DNA of 64,000 bases from Chryseomicrobium sp. FSL W7-1435 (GTDB taxonomy: Bacteria > Bacillota > Bacilli > Bacillales_A > Planococcaceae): NCBI RefSeq assembly GCF_038595005.1, contig NZ_CP151997.1:2646362-2710361 (forward strand). Direction: 5' to 3'. Both the position numbers and the translations under genes were made by a program. The first letter of the stretch is position 1; each line of letters starts with the position of its first letter. A model generated the notes under the pieces. That model did not search any database. It was given only the letters and a program-made list of their open reading frames with translations, and was not told the DNA's origin. This document shows, piece by piece, positions 43,345 to 52,568 of the stretch.

Positions 43345-45039
43345 CTAGTAGAATTCCTCCAAAGGATTTTTAATGTATCCATTTGCTTTTAATAATTCAT
43401 AGGGGTGTTGCTTTTTGTCTAATGCTTGCTTTCTTAGCTTTAGCATTGGTAGAATCTCTGCATTTTTTGCTTTTGCCTTTGCTTTTTGATCTTTCTTTTG
43501 TTGATTTAATGCAATCGCCTGCTGAATCACGTCTGATTTAAGTTGATGAAATTTAGTATCAAGTGGATTTTCCTCAACTATTTTTTGTGAGAGCTTTTTA
43601 ATATCGTTTTCCTTCAAACTATCAAAAATACCAAGAGCTTCCACTTCAACACTTAAGTTCCCAATCATGTCTTGACGTTTATACTCGATTGTATTTTGGC
43701 GCTCTTTAAATGCTTCTTGAATACGTCCTGTCATTTCAGTATTTCGCTTGTGATTCAGCATGACTTCATCCAAGTTAATCATAATATCTTCATATTTCAT
43801 CATATCGGCAAAATTGTTCGTCCGAATAGCTGTCATCATTGGTTGAATCGTTTGCATATCTTCCCTAGCAGTCTTTTTTAATACTTGTGGTGTAATGATT
43901 TCTGCCGGGTTGTCCTCATCAAATAATACTCGTTCTTGCGCTAGAATAAATAGGTTCACGGCAACAGCAGTAATCCCTTGGCATTCATTATAAAATGCCT
44001 TCTTTGTCTCCTCTGTAAGCTCAGAATGGGTTTTTAAACACTGTAATTCCCAAAGTGTCTCTAGGAAAAACTCCCACTCTTCACTATTTTCGTCCATACG
44101 ATCCCAAATAATAGCTCCATCACTTGCTGCCCGTCTTGCCTGTCTAAAGTTTCCTTTGAATAATTTTTGTGCTTTAGAAGTGCCGATTAAAACCGTAGGA
44201 ATGCCAACTGTATTAGACAGTGTTACAAAAAAATTCAACATTTCTTCCTGTTCATTTTTGGAATATAGTAAGTGCTGGATTTCATCAATTACTAGAATAC
44301 CGATGCCGTACATACTTGCTAACGATGTCATGTGCAATAACATTGTCGATGTCACACGGTTCAAATAGCCGTACTTTTCTAAATATCGAGTGCCTAGTAA
44401 ATCATCAATTGCTTTGAAAAAGCTTTTGCAAAGTGTAGATAAACTTCCATCATACGGGCAGTCAATTTTAAGCCAAACAATTTGAGTTCGATTAAACGGT
44501 TGTCCTTTGTATTCTTCATGCTTGATCACTTGTGGATACATAAGCAAAAGACGTTCAATTGCTGTTGTTTTACCAATTCCAGAAATACCGATAATGGATA
44601 AGCTATCGGCAGTTGAACGAATATAATTTAGTCGTTCATCTATATATTTGTGAGCTGTTTCCTCTTCTTCACGCAATTCATGCAACACCCGAACACGCTC
44701 TAGAAATGTTCTATCTAATGGATTTCGCGCCAAGTAACCCCTCCGAATCAATGTAGACAATCGACGTTCTACCTCGAAATGAATCGGTAACGGCTGGATA
44801 AAATTCCTTACACGTTTTAAGACGTGATAACGAATATTCGTTTCACTTAACTTATCTTGCTCACTAATTCGTGGAGTCACCATAAATCGCTCTAGCACAT
44901 TATCCTCATTAAATATAGGTGGAAGAGCTTCGATGAAAGGATTATTGGTATATTCATTTAAAAGCTGCTCCTTATAGACCGCTTTCTCAAAATCCCCTTT
45001 TAAGACAACCATGTCATTTGTCTTTCCCAAATTCCTCAT
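43345..45039 (-). CDS. tnsC: TnsC, AAA+ transposition regulator, 564 aa
   Basis: ATP-dependent adaptor between target selectors and the TnsAB transposase. Walker A GISGIGKTT is at residues 151-159 and Walker B ILVIDEIQHL near 245, with sensor-1 PTVLIGTSKA. The length matches Tn7 TnsC (555 aa). It overlaps tnsB by 26 nt; an ATG at 45012 is an alternative start. Confidence 0.94.
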   Translation of the reverse strand: MRNLGKTNDMVVLKGDFEKAVYKEQLLNEYTNNPFIEALPPIFNEDNVLERFMVTPRISEQDKLSETNIRYHVLKRVRNFIQPLPIHFEVERRLSTLIRRGYLARNPLDRTFLERVRVLHELREEEETAHKYIDERLNYIRSTADSLSIIGISGIGKTTAIERLLLMYPQVIKHEEYKGQPFNRTQIVWLKIDCPYDGSLSTLCKSFFKAIDDLLGTRYLEKYGYLNRVTSTMLLHMTSLASMYGIGILVIDEIQHLLYSKNEQEEMLNFFVTLSNTVGIPTVLIGTSKAQKLFKGNFRQARRAASDGAIIWDRMDENSEEWEFFLETLWELQCLKTHSELTEETKKAFYNECQGITAVAVNLFILAQERVLFDEDNPAEIITPQVLKKTAREDMQTIQPMMTAIRTNNFADMMKYEDIMINLDEVMLNHKRNTEMTGRIQEAFKERQNTIEYKRQDMIGNLSVEVEALGIFDSLKENDIKKLSQKIVEENPLDTKFHQLKSDVIQQAIALNQQKKDQKAKAKAKNAEILPMLKLRKQALDKKQHPYELLKANGYIKNPLEEFY

Positions 45040-47170
45040 CTCGCTTCTTCTTTAGTTTTTCCATAAGACGTGAGCCTGATTTCTTAGGTGGTGTTTCATC
45101 AATCTTCTCTTTTGTAACAAAGTCGATTACGTCAGCTGCTTCACTAACCTTATTAGGTGATAAATCAAACTTTTCAGCTTCACGATTCAACTGTTTTTCA
45201 ACATCCTTGTTTTCACGAATAACTGCTATTTTAGCTTTCTTACTAGTTGGCTGATTGAAAGATTCTTTTTTGTTCTTAACGGCTTTTTTTATAATCTCTT
45301 CCAATGCTGCATCAGTATTTACCGTAAGCTGAATTTGATTTGTTCGTTCCATTTCTTCTAGTTCATTCCGAAGTTGTTGCTGAAAGACAACTTCTTCCAA
45401 GAGGTCACCTTTATATTGCTGACTAGGCTCTAATAAAATACACGTCTCAAAATCTGTTCCGTTATCGTGGGGAATATAGATTTTTTCAATATGACGTGGA
45501 TCATAAACGATTTCTAGACTTCTATTTTTCAACTTTAAATACCATTGCTCTTCAATAGCTTGACGAGAACCATAAAGAAGATTTTTAAACTTAATTCCAG
45601 CTCTTGAAATTGTCGCTTTCCCACGTGGAAGCACGTTCAGACGAAGAATATTTCGATCAACTGTTCTTAACCTTCCTTTGCGATTTTGAATACCCCAATT
45701 CCATAAGTTAATCGGCGTTGGCACTAGTCCATCAGCTACCATTTCTTTTTCAACAGGATATTTATCAATGACCTTTTGGTTATGATGAAGCGCCATTGTA
45801 ATAATTAGAGATGTAAATTCCTTTAAATTTAGCGTAGCATTTAAGCGATAATCCTGATCTCCACGTTCTCGATATTCCTTTTGAATTGCTCCGGGAGCTT
45901 TTTGCTTTACCTTCCCATTAAACGTACGGAATTTCCTTTCAACAATCCCTTTCAAATCACCCCTATAAGCCGTAGTATTCTCGATTTTAATGTTAAGATT
46001 GTTAATTAAATTCTCTACCGAATAGCCTTCAAACTCACCTCGATCAGCGATAATAATTTCAGGCAAATGATGTGTTGGCCATTGCTCAGGTGCAATATCA
46101 ATTCCGTACTGATTACAGAACTTTACTTTGTCAGCAACCATATTATCTAAAGCCATCATTGCACCGATCCATGACGGCCCTTCTAGCCCAACATAAAGAC
46201 CCGTAATAATACGTGAATACACATCAAGTACCGCATAAATAACTGGTCTCCCAATTACTTTATTTACATCAAGCGAACTGACTAAATAAATATCTGCGAT
46301 AGTTGCGTCAATTTGAAATCTAGTACCGGGACCATTTGTTTCTGATTTAGAATCACTTAAAATCGGACGATGCTTCAGCTCATATTCTTTCGTGCTTTTA
46401 CGGAATTGAATGTCTTTCTTTGGATCTTCGAATTTCTTAAACCAATAATAAAACTGATGATAGGACGGTATTCGATTTGCTTCCCACACTCGATATTTCA
46501 TTTCACCTTTTTCTTTATAACGGTCTGAATAGAAATCGCGCAGAATAAAATGATAGACATCTTTTAATGAATAGTTATTTGTCTTACGGTAATATTTGTT
46601 AATAGCATGCTCGAACTGTAACTTTATTTCATCTGTTATATTGATACCAGTTTGATAATCTCCACTAGTATTTACTCTTCGTGGACGACCTACTTTAGCA
46701 TTTGCTAAAGCTTTGGATCTCCCTTTACCACCTGAGTTTGCATAATCCGGTAGCACAGCATTTTTAGTCATACCACGCTGCCAATATCGACTGAGGAGCT
46801 TTTTTACCTTAGTAGGTGTCACATTTAACTCTCCTGCAATTTCCTTTATCTTTGTTTCTCTACCATTTCTTTGAAGCAATACATCCATATGTTCCAAACA
46901 GTATTTTTGAATAGTATCCCAATCATCTTCGCGCTTTTGAATTTGCACATCTGTTAAGTCACTATCAGCTACAACTCTTGCGAACGGATCTGATATCACT
47001 AATAACTCTTTTTGTTCGATTTCTGTAGACAATGTGGCATAAAGCTCTTTTTTTGGCATAGATGTGTGTGCATCAATATCTACAATAAAAACATACGATT
47101 CTTCTATTTCAACAACCCGAATCCGTATTGAATCCTTCACATATTGAAACACCTGATTAATATAAATCAT
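45014..47170 (-). CDS. tnsB: TnsB, DDE transposase, 718 aa
   Basis: DDE retroviral-integrase-like transposase that joins the 3' ends to the target. The catalytic residues are D288 (RFQIDATIADIY), D376 (IIIADRGEFEG) and E411 (GIVERKFRTF), close to D273, D361 and E396 of Tn7 TnsB. N-terminal helix-turn-helix regions (GELNVTPTKVKKLLSRYW) bind the transposon ends. It overlaps tnsA by 4 nt and tnsC by 26 nt. Confidence 0.96.
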   Translation of the reverse strand: MIYINQVFQYVKDSIRIRVVEIEESYVFIVDIDAHTSMPKKELYATLSTEIEQKELLVISDPFARVVADSDLTDVQIQKREDDWDTIQKYCLEHMDVLLQRNGRETKIKEIAGELNVTPTKVKKLLSRYWQRGMTKNAVLPDYANSGGKGRSKALANAKVGRPRRVNTSGDYQTGINITDEIKLQFEHAINKYYRKTNNYSLKDVYHFILRDFYSDRYKEKGEMKYRVWEANRIPSYHQFYYWFKKFEDPKKDIQFRKSTKEYELKHRPILSDSKSETNGPGTRFQIDATIADIYLVSSLDVNKVIGRPVIYAVLDVYSRIITGLYVGLEGPSWIGAMMALDNMVADKVKFCNQYGIDIAPEQWPTHHLPEIIIADRGEFEGYSVENLINNLNIKIENTTAYRGDLKGIVERKFRTFNGKVKQKAPGAIQKEYRERGDQDYRLNATLNLKEFTSLIITMALHHNQKVIDKYPVEKEMVADGLVPTPINLWNWGIQNRKGRLRTVDRNILRLNVLPRGKATISRAGIKFKNLLYGSRQAIEEQWYLKLKNRSLEIVYDPRHIEKIYIPHDNGTDFETCILLEPSQQYKGDLLEEVVFQQQLRNELEEMERTNQIQLTVNTDAALEEIIKKAVKNKKESFNQPTSKKAKIAVIRENKDVEKQLNREAEKFDLSPNKVSEAADVIDFVTKEKIDETPPKKSGSRLMEKLKKKRDEEFGKDK

Positions 47171-48006
47171 CCGTATTTCTCCTTCTTCAGCGTGCTTTCA
47201 TCAATGGATTTAATATCAATCTGTTGCTCTAAATTTAGTGGCTCAAGCATATCTATAACGATGTTTTTTTGAGCAAGTAAATGATAAAACAGTGTTACAC
47301 CACTACCAAAAGGTAAATGGGTATCGGTATCAAATTCATTCGTAATTATACGGATACTATTTTTGTTATTTAGTAACCTTTGCATTAAAGATAAGGATAA
47401 ATCTTCAATATGTTGTGAACTCATTTCCTGAAATACATCATAATCTCGAATATCAAAATGATCATGAATGTAGCTAATGTTTCGTGCCATTGTTTTGGGG
47501 ATTTCCTCCTCTGTAACAACCACCCAATCAATTTCCTTCCGTTGCCAATACTCTCGTTCAATCTCAAACTTTTCGAGTACTCGTTCCTTCAGTAAATCGT
47601 CCTTCATTTTGATTGTACGTGCTACTTCAAACACACCTTGTCCCATATCAACTGTTAATAAAAAATCCGTTGTCATCACAATCGGATCACCAGTTTTAGG
47701 ATCAGTAGGATGTTTAATACCTAACTCATCTGCAATAACAATGGTTTCTTCTAATGGCAATAAAGGAAATTGTTCTCGAATATCAACAATATGATTTGAA
47801 TATTCAGTTAAATAGAAGTAATTTTTTTCTAAATCCGATAGAAATTCATGCTGTCTGTTTGTTTTTATTCCTTTTAAACGAGTGGAACGACCCTTTGAAG
47901 ATACATCTTGAATCTTCAACCAAGGTTTATAATCTACTCCTATACCGGTGCCTCGACCTTGTTTAATCCAATGTTCAATTTCAGATGTTCTTTTTCTTTT
48001 CGACAT
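47167..48006 (-). CDS. tnsA: TnsA, 5'-end endonuclease, 279 aa
   Basis: Restriction-endonuclease-fold protein that nicks the 5' transposon ends, giving cut-and-paste. Likely catalytic residues are E60, D114 (MTTDFLLTV) and K133 (ARTIK), near-identical positions to E63, D114 and K132 of Tn7 TnsA. The length is 279 vs 273 aa. It is the first gene of the operon, 37 nt inside the innermost TnsB repeat. Its AGGGG ribosome site lies in a hairpin. Confidence 0.95.
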   Translation of the reverse strand: MSKRKRTSEIEHWIKQGRGTGIGVDYKPWLKIQDVSSKGRSTRLKGIKTNRQHEFLSDLEKNYFYLTEYSNHIVDIREQFPLLPLEETIVIADELGIKHPTDPKTGDPIVMTTDFLLTVDMGQGVFEVARTIKMKDDLLKERVLEKFEIEREYWQRKEIDWVVVTEEEIPKTMARNISYIHDHFDIRDYDVFQEMSSQHIEDLSLSLMQRLLNNKNSIRIITNEFDTDTHLPFGSGVTLFYHLLAQKNIVIDMLEPLNLEQQIDIKSIDESTLKKEKYG

Positions 48007-48011
48007 AAAAA

Positions 48012-48040
48012 CACCCCTTTAGATAATCATATCCAAAGGG
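48012..48040 (-). promoter_or_regulatory. Hairpin that covers the tnsA ribosome binding site
   Basis: CCCTTTGGATA / TATCTAAAGGGG pair on the minus strand and are followed by TGTTTTT and the tnsA ATG. The AAAGGGG arm is the only ribosome binding site of tnsA. Transcripts read in from glmS would fold this site shut, and the T5 could also stop transcription. The older copy at 35955-35982 keeps the same hairpin. Confidence 0.65.
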
Positions 48041-48042
48041 AT

Positions 48043-48137
48043 AAAACGGTGCAACTTTTTTATAAACGGTATAACTTTATTTTAAACGGTACCTCTTTTT
48101 TACAAACGGTACAACTTTATTTCAAATCTACAAGAAT
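48043..48137. repeat. Right end: four 20-bp TnsB-type repeats, terminus and target duplication
   Basis: AAACGGT starts at 48044, 48064, 48084 and 48104, each followed by a T-rich half (consensus AAACGGTNYAACTTTWTTT). The terminus CTACA ends at 48132 and AGAAT (48133-48137) is the target duplication. Four abutting sites here and three separate ones at the left end copies Tn7's end design. Confidence 0.9.
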
Positions 48138-48156
48138 CCAAAAGGGGTGAATTTTT

Positions 48157-49959
48157 CTATTCTACTGTTACAGATTTCGCCAAGTTTCGCGGCTTATCCA
48201 CATCACAGTCGCGGTGAAGCGCTGCGTAGTAGCTAATCAATTGAAGTGGAATAACAGATACTAAAGGTGTTAGTAAGCTGTGGACATTTGGAATGACAAG
48301 TGTATCGCCGTCTTCTTCCATGCCTTCCATTGAGATGATACATGGTTTTGCACCACGTGCCACGACTTCTTTCACGTTTCCGCGAATGTTTAGTGCCACT
48401 GGCTTTTGCGTTACTAGAGCGAATACTGGCGTACCGTCTTCGATAAGAGCGATTGTTCCGTGTTTCAACTCACCACCCGCAAAACCTTCTGCTTGGATGT
48501 ACGAGATTTCTTTTAGCTTCAATGCACCTTCAAGACTTACGAAGAAGTCGACGTTACGGCCGATGAAGAATGCATTGCGTGTTGTTTCTAAGAAATCTTT
48601 TGCGATAGCTTCAATTGCTTCTTTCGAGTCAACCATTGCTTGAACTGCGTTTGCGACGATTCCAAGCTCTTTGATCAAGTCGAAGTCCACATCGTTTCCA
48701 GCGTGTTTAGCAGCAACTGTAGCTGCTACTGCTAGAACTGCAATCTGTGCAACGTAGGCTTTTGTCGAAGCTACTGCGATTTCAGGACCTGCATGAAGAA
48801 GCAATGTGAAGTCTGCTTCACGCGAAAGCGTAGATCCTTGTACGTTCGTAATAGTTAAGGCTTTATGGCCCATCTCTTTGATTTTCACAAGAACTTGGCG
48901 CGAGTCAGCTGTTTCACCAGATTGCGTGATGAATACGAAAAGTGGTTTCTCAGAAAGGATTGGCATGTTATAGCCAAACTCACTTGAAATGTGCACTTCT
49001 ACTGGCTTCTTCGTGATTTTCTCGAAGTATTCTTTTCCAACAAGTCCTGCGTGGTAGCTAGTACCTGCAGCGATGATGTAAAGGCGGTCTGCACCGTTGA
49101 TAGCCTCTAAGATGTTTGTATCGATGGCAAGCTCGCCTGCTTCGTTCTGGTACGCTTGGATGATTTTACGCATAACAGCTGGCTGCTCATCGATTTCTTT
49201 TAACATGTAGTGAGGGTAAGTTCCCTTTTCGATGTCGCTCATATCTAGTTCTGCTTTGTAAGAGTCACGCTCTACAACAGTTCCGTCTAGCTTTTGAATC
49301 TCAACAGATTCTTTTTTCACGATTACCATTTCTTGATCGTGAAGCTCTACGTACGTGTCTGTTACTTGAAGCATTGCCATTGCGTCAGAAGCGACAACAT
49401 TGAAGTCGTCTCCAAGACCAACTAGAAGTGGGCTCTTGTTTTTCGCAACATAGATTGTTTGTGCTTCTTCCGCATCCAAAAGTGCGATTGCGTATGAACC
49501 GTGAAGAAGACCTAATGTTTTGCTGAAACCTTCAGCAGTCGTCATACCGTCGTTAACGAATTTTTGAATCAGTTGAACAATAACTTCTGTATCTGTATCT
49601 GATTTCATCGTCACGCCTGGTAGATATTCTTTTTGAAGTAAGTGATAGTTCTCAATAACCCCGTTGTGTACAAGTGTAAAACGTTCTTCTGTACTTTGGT
49701 GAGGGTGTGCGTTTACTTGGTTTGGTACGCCGTGTGTTGCCCAGCGTGTATGACCGATACCTGTTTTGCCCATCACGTCGTCGATAACTGCTCCACGAAG
49801 ATCTGCGATACGGCCTTTTTCTTTAAAGACTGTGATCCCTTCTTCGTTACGAACCGCAATACCTGCTGAGTCATAGCCACGGTATTCTAATTTTTCTAAG
49901 CCTTTTAATAAAATTTCTTTGGCGTCACGTTCGCCAATATATCCAACAATTCCACACAT
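48157..49959 (-). CDS. glmS: Glutamine-fructose-6-phosphate aminotransferase, GlmS
   Basis: First step of UDP-GlcNAc synthesis: fructose-6-P + Gln to glucosamine-6-P. The processed N-terminus MCGIVGYIG gives the catalytic Cys2, then the GATase domain ([11 protein letters not shown]) and two SIS domains (about 290-590; [24 protein letters not shown]), ending in the canonical [15 protein letters not shown] 49959 follows GGAGGATATTT. The last 12 codons are the TnsD recognition region. The ribozyme upstream gives feedback by GlcN6P. Confidence 0.98.
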   Translation of the reverse strand: MCGIVGYIGERDAKEILLKGLEKLEYRGYDSAGIAVRNEEGITVFKEKGRIADLRGAVIDDVMGKTGIGHTRWATHGVPNQVNAHPHQSTEERFTLVHNGVIENYHLLQKEYLPGVTMKSDTDTEVIVQLIQKFVNDGMTTAEGFSKTLGLLHGSYAIALLDAEEAQTIYVAKNKSPLLVGLGDDFNVVASDAMAMLQVTDTYVELHDQEMVIVKKESVEIQKLDGTVVERDSYKAELDMSDIEKGTYPHYMLKEIDEQPAVMRKIIQAYQNEAGELAIDTNILEAINGADRLYIIAAGTSYHAGLVGKEYFEKITKKPVEVHISSEFGYNMPILSEKPLFVFITQSGETADSRQVLVKIKEMGHKALTITNVQGSTLSREADFTLLLHAGPEIAVASTKAYVAQIAVLAVAATVAAKHAGNDVDFDLIKELGIVANAVQAMVDSKEAIEAIAKDFLETTRNAFFIGRNVDFFVSLEGALKLKEISYIQAEGFAGGELKHGTIALIEDGTPVFALVTQKPVALNIRGNVKEVVARGAKPCIISMEGMEEDGDTLVIPNVHSLLTPLVSVIPLQLISYYAALHRDCDVDKPRNLAKSVTVE

Positions 49960-50044
49960 AATAAATATCCTCCGATTGATAAGTCCATGCAAAAAGAAGC
50001 GTCGCTTCGGGCGCTTTTTTTGGATGTCTTTTTTTAGTGTTCGC

Positions 50045-50200
50045 CTTCTATCCGGTCTGTCTACCAATCGCTTGGCAGGTTTACAGATAGAGTAACAACC
50101 GGGCGTAGTGCGGTCGGGAGGCATCCGCCGAATCCTCGATAAACCTCCACCTCGTCTGCTAAGGACAGTGTCGTCCGAGTTCCTTAGCTCTGGCGCTTCA
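50045..50200 (-). ncRNA. glmS ribozyme
   Basis: On the minus strand the conserved ribozyme blocks occur in order: AGCGCCAGAGC just after the cleavage position near 50197, then GACGAGGTGGAGG, TTTATCGAGGATTCGGCGGATGCCTCCCG, then the P3/P4 region to about 50045. Glucosamine-6-phosphate triggers self-cleavage and lowers glmS expression. A hairpin AAGCG...CGCTT with CTTTTT (49990-50025) follows before the gene. Confidence 0.95.
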
Positions 50201-50320
50201 ACTTGTTTCCGATTTCTTTACGCGCGTGCTTTCCTCCTTCTGCGCATGTTCCTATGCTTAACAGCATAACCTCCATATCATACAAAAATTAGTGGGTTCC
50301 GTCAAATGTAATCTATGTAA

Positions 50321-50356
50321 TAAAAGCCCCTTGATGCTGGGCACCAAGGAGCCGGG
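50321..50356 (-). terminator. Terminator of the PfpI-like gene
   Basis: GGCTCCTTGGTG / CATCAAGGGGC stem with a TTTTATT tail, directly after the gene on the minus strand. Confidence 0.85.
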
Positions 50357-50361
50357 ATCTC

Positions 50362-50877
50362 TTATTTCTCAAGAAGTTTCAGCATTTCACGGTTGAATGC
50401 TGGAATGTCATCTGGTTGACGGCTTGTCACCAGTTGGTTTTGGCAGACAACAACTTCTGTGTCTTGGACTTTCGCCCCTGCGTATTCCATATCTACTTGA
50501 ATGGATTTGAAGCCTGTTGCGTCGCGACCTTCAAGTGCTTTTGCCGTAATTAGTAATTGTGGCCCGTGGCAGATAGCGAAGACAGGTTTTTTTGCATCCA
50601 TGAATTCTTTTGTAAAGTGGACGAAACGATCGTCAGCACGTAATTGGTCAGGTGAGAATCCGCCTGGCAGTAGAAGTGCGTCAAAATCACTTGCGTTCAC
50701 GTCATCAATTGATTTATCAATTGTAACTTCTGTGTTGTCTTTTTTCCCAGTGACAGTCTTGCCTGCTTCTTTTTCGATTGTGACCACTTCATGGCCCGCA
50801 TCTTTCAAAGCTTTCGCTGGCTCTGTCCATTCGACGTCTTCAAACATGTTGGTGATTAACGTTGCTACTTTTGCCAT
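50362..50877 (-). CDS. DJ-1/PfpI-family protein (YraA-like general stress protein), 171 aa
   Basis: Class I glutamine-amidotransferase-like fold. The nucleophile elbow is FAICHGPQLL with Cys near residue 101, and DALLLPGGFSPD contains the supporting Glu/Gly loop. This matches the YraA/YfkM group of Bacillus general stress proteins, described as deglycases or peptidases in the literature. It sits between glmS and glmM and has its own terminator. Confidence 0.9.
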   Translation of the reverse strand: MAKVATLITNMFEDVEWTEPAKALKDAGHEVVTIEKEAGKTVTGKKDNTEVTIDKSIDDVNASDFDALLLPGGFSPDQLRADDRFVHFTKEFMDAKKPVFAICHGPQLLITAKALEGRDATGFKSIQVDMEYAGAKVQDTEVVVCQNQLVTSRQPDDIPAFNREMLKLLEK

Positions 50878-50980
50878 TGTATCTCCTCCTAAATGTTTGT
50901 ACGTAGTATGTATTCCACTCTGGGAAAGAATTAAACATTCGGATTGCGAAGGTTTTTCTAGGAAGGCGGTTGGGTCATTA

Positions 50981-51083
50981 GGGTTTGTGCCCTTAGCGAC
51001 TTGTTTTGTGACCTGAGGAACTTGTTTTGTGACTCAAGCGAGCGGTTTTGTTCCCTCAAAATCTCTGTTTGTGCCCCTAGTCG
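50981..51083. repeat. Array of about five 21-bp imperfect repeats
   Basis: On the minus strand the units are GGGCACAAACAGAGATTTTG, GGGAACAAAACCGCTCGCTT, GTCACAAAACAAGTTCCTCA, GTCACAAAACAAGTCGCTAA and a partial GGGCACAAACCC. The unit is about 21 bp and carries a (G/C)ACAAA core. It is the only content of 50878-51149 besides a two-copy CTACTCAAAACCTTTC repeat at 51112-51150. No coding potential is obvious. Confidence 0.65.
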
Positions 51084-51149
51084 TTTTATGGAAACTAATT
51101 ACTCAAAACCTTTCTAACAAAACCCCTGAACTACTCAAAACCTTTCCAA

Positions 51150-51178
51150 CAAAAAACGCCCTCCCTCAGGAGGACGTT
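51150..51178 (-). terminator. Terminator of the cdaA-cdaR-glmM operon
   Basis: AACG(T)CCTCC TGA GGGAGG(G)CGTT stem followed by TTTTTTG on the minus strand, 8 nt past the glmM stop codon. Confidence 0.9.
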
Positions 51179-51185
51179 GCAGCTA

Positions 51186-52538
51186 TTAGTTGTCTAAGCC
51201 CATTTCAGCACGAACGACGTCTGCGATACGGTTGACGTAGCTTTCACATGCTTGTTGAGACTCAGCTTCCACCATCACGCGAACAAGTGGCTCTGTTCCA
51301 GAAGGACGCACAAGAACGCGGCCGTTGCCGTTCATTTCGTCTTCGACTTCAGAGATCACAGCAGCGACTTTTTCGTTGTCTGTCACAGCGTGCTTGTCTG
51401 TTACGCGGATGTTCACGAGTTTTTGCGGGAAGATTTTCATCTCGCCCGCTAAATCTGACAATTTCTTGCCAGTGGCTTTCATGATATTAACAAGTTGAAG
51501 GCCCGTTAAGAGACCGTCACCCGTTGTATTGTAATCTAGGAAAATGATATGGCCCGATTGCTCGCCGCCAAGGTTGTATCCACCATTTCTCATTTCTTCT
51601 ACTACGTAGCGGTCACCAACTGCTGTTTGCACAGACTTTAAGCCGTGATGCTCGATTGCCTTGTAGAAGCCCATGTTGCTCATCACAGTCGATACGACAG
51701 TATCTTTGTGTAAGCGGCCTTCCTTCACTAGGTAACGTGCAAGGATGTACATGATCTGATCGCCATCAACCACATGACCTTTTTCATCAATTGCGATGAC
51801 ACGGTCGCCGTCTCCATCAAAAGCAAGGCCGATGTCTGCGCCTTTGTCTTTCACGAATGCACCAAGTGCTTCGGGATGCGTCGAACCGACACCGTCGTTG
51901 ATGTTTAGTCCATTTGGAGATGCTCCCATTGTTGAGATGTCTGCATCTAAGTCTGCAAAGATGTGAGTAGCATGCGTAGACGTAGCACCATGCGCACAAT
52001 CAAGTGCTACATGAATACCGACAAAGTTCTCAGTTACAGATTGCTTTAAGAACTGAAGATATTTTTGTCCACCTTCAAAGTAATCAGAAACCGCGCCGAC
52101 ATCGCCACCAGTTGGACGTGGTAATGTATCTTGGTCTTGATCAAGAATAGCTTCAATTTCATTTTCTTGGTCGTCAGAAAGCTTGAAGCCGTCTGAACCA
52201 AAGAACTTGATGCCATTGTCTTCAACAGGGTTGTGTGACGCCGAGATCATTACACCTGCGTCTGCACTCATAACACGCGTCAAATAAGCCACTCCAGGAG
52301 TGCTCAGTACGCCAAGCGTCATGACTTCAACACCGACCGATAATAGGCCTGCAACTAGCGCAGACTCTAACATATGACCAGATATACGTGTATCACGACC
52401 TACGAGTACTTTTGCCTTGCCAGTAGCGCCTTGTGTTAATACGTAGCCACCTACGCGACCTAAACGAAATGCGAATTCTGGTGTTAAGCCTTCATTTGCG
52501 ACTCCACGAACACCATCTGTACCAAAATATTTTCCCAT
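51186..52538 (-). CDS. glmM: Phosphoglucosamine mutase, GlmM
   Basis: Converts glucosamine-6-P to glucosamine-1-P for UDP-GlcNAc. N-terminus [15 protein letters not shown]; the phosphoserine loop [17 protein letters not shown] (Ser near 100); metal loop [11 protein letters not shown] (about 240); C-terminal [14 protein letters not shown]. Normal length (450). It is the third gene of the cdaA-cdaR-glmM operon, in which GlmM is known in other Firmicutes to bind and restrain CdaA. Confidence 0.98.
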   Translation of the reverse strand: MGKYFGTDGVRGVANEGLTPEFAFRLGRVGGYVLTQGATGKAKVLVGRDTRISGHMLESALVAGLLSVGVEVMTLGVLSTPGVAYLTRVMSADAGVMISASHNPVEDNGIKFFGSDGFKLSDDQENEIEAILDQDQDTLPRPTGGDVGAVSDYFEGGQKYLQFLKQSVTENFVGIHVALDCAHGATSTHATHIFADLDADISTMGASPNGLNINDGVGSTHPEALGAFVKDKGADIGLAFDGDGDRVIAIDEKGHVVDGDQIMYILARYLVKEGRLHKDTVVSTVMSNMGFYKAIEHHGLKSVQTAVGDRYVVEEMRNGGYNLGGEQSGHIIFLDYNTTGDGLLTGLQLVNIMKATGKKLSDLAGEMKIFPQKLVNIRVTDKHAVTDNEKVAAVISEVEDEMNGNGRVLVRPSGTEPLVRVMVEAESQQACESYVNRIADVVRAEMGLDN

Positions 52539-52568
52539 TATTAATTCTCTCCTTAGTTCATGACAGCC

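Larger units (their letters stand above)
33034..48132 (-). mobile_element. Tn7-like transposon at attTn7 (glmS), tnsABCDE with bicarbonate cargo
   Basis: A 15,099-bp element bounded by TGTAG and CTACA termini, flanked by AGAAT on both sides (33029-33033 and 48133-48137). It has all five Tn7 genes in order tnsA to tnsE next to the right end, like canonical Tn7. It lies 20-24 bp past the glmS stop codon, the standard TnsD-directed site. The cargo is two segments: MFS plus broken beta-propeller, and the mpsC, sbtA, CA-like, DUF6671 block. A degraded right end at 35955-36074 shows that the island was built by more than one insertion. Confidence 0.9.

Noticed and set aside
49960..50124. N-terminal extension of GlmS by 55 residues (start at 50124)
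   Set aside because: The extension is read from the ribozyme, and GlmS needs Cys2 directly after the initiator Met at 49959.
51248..51484. Plus-strand frames over glmM
   Set aside because: Antisense shadows of a fully conserved housekeeping gene.
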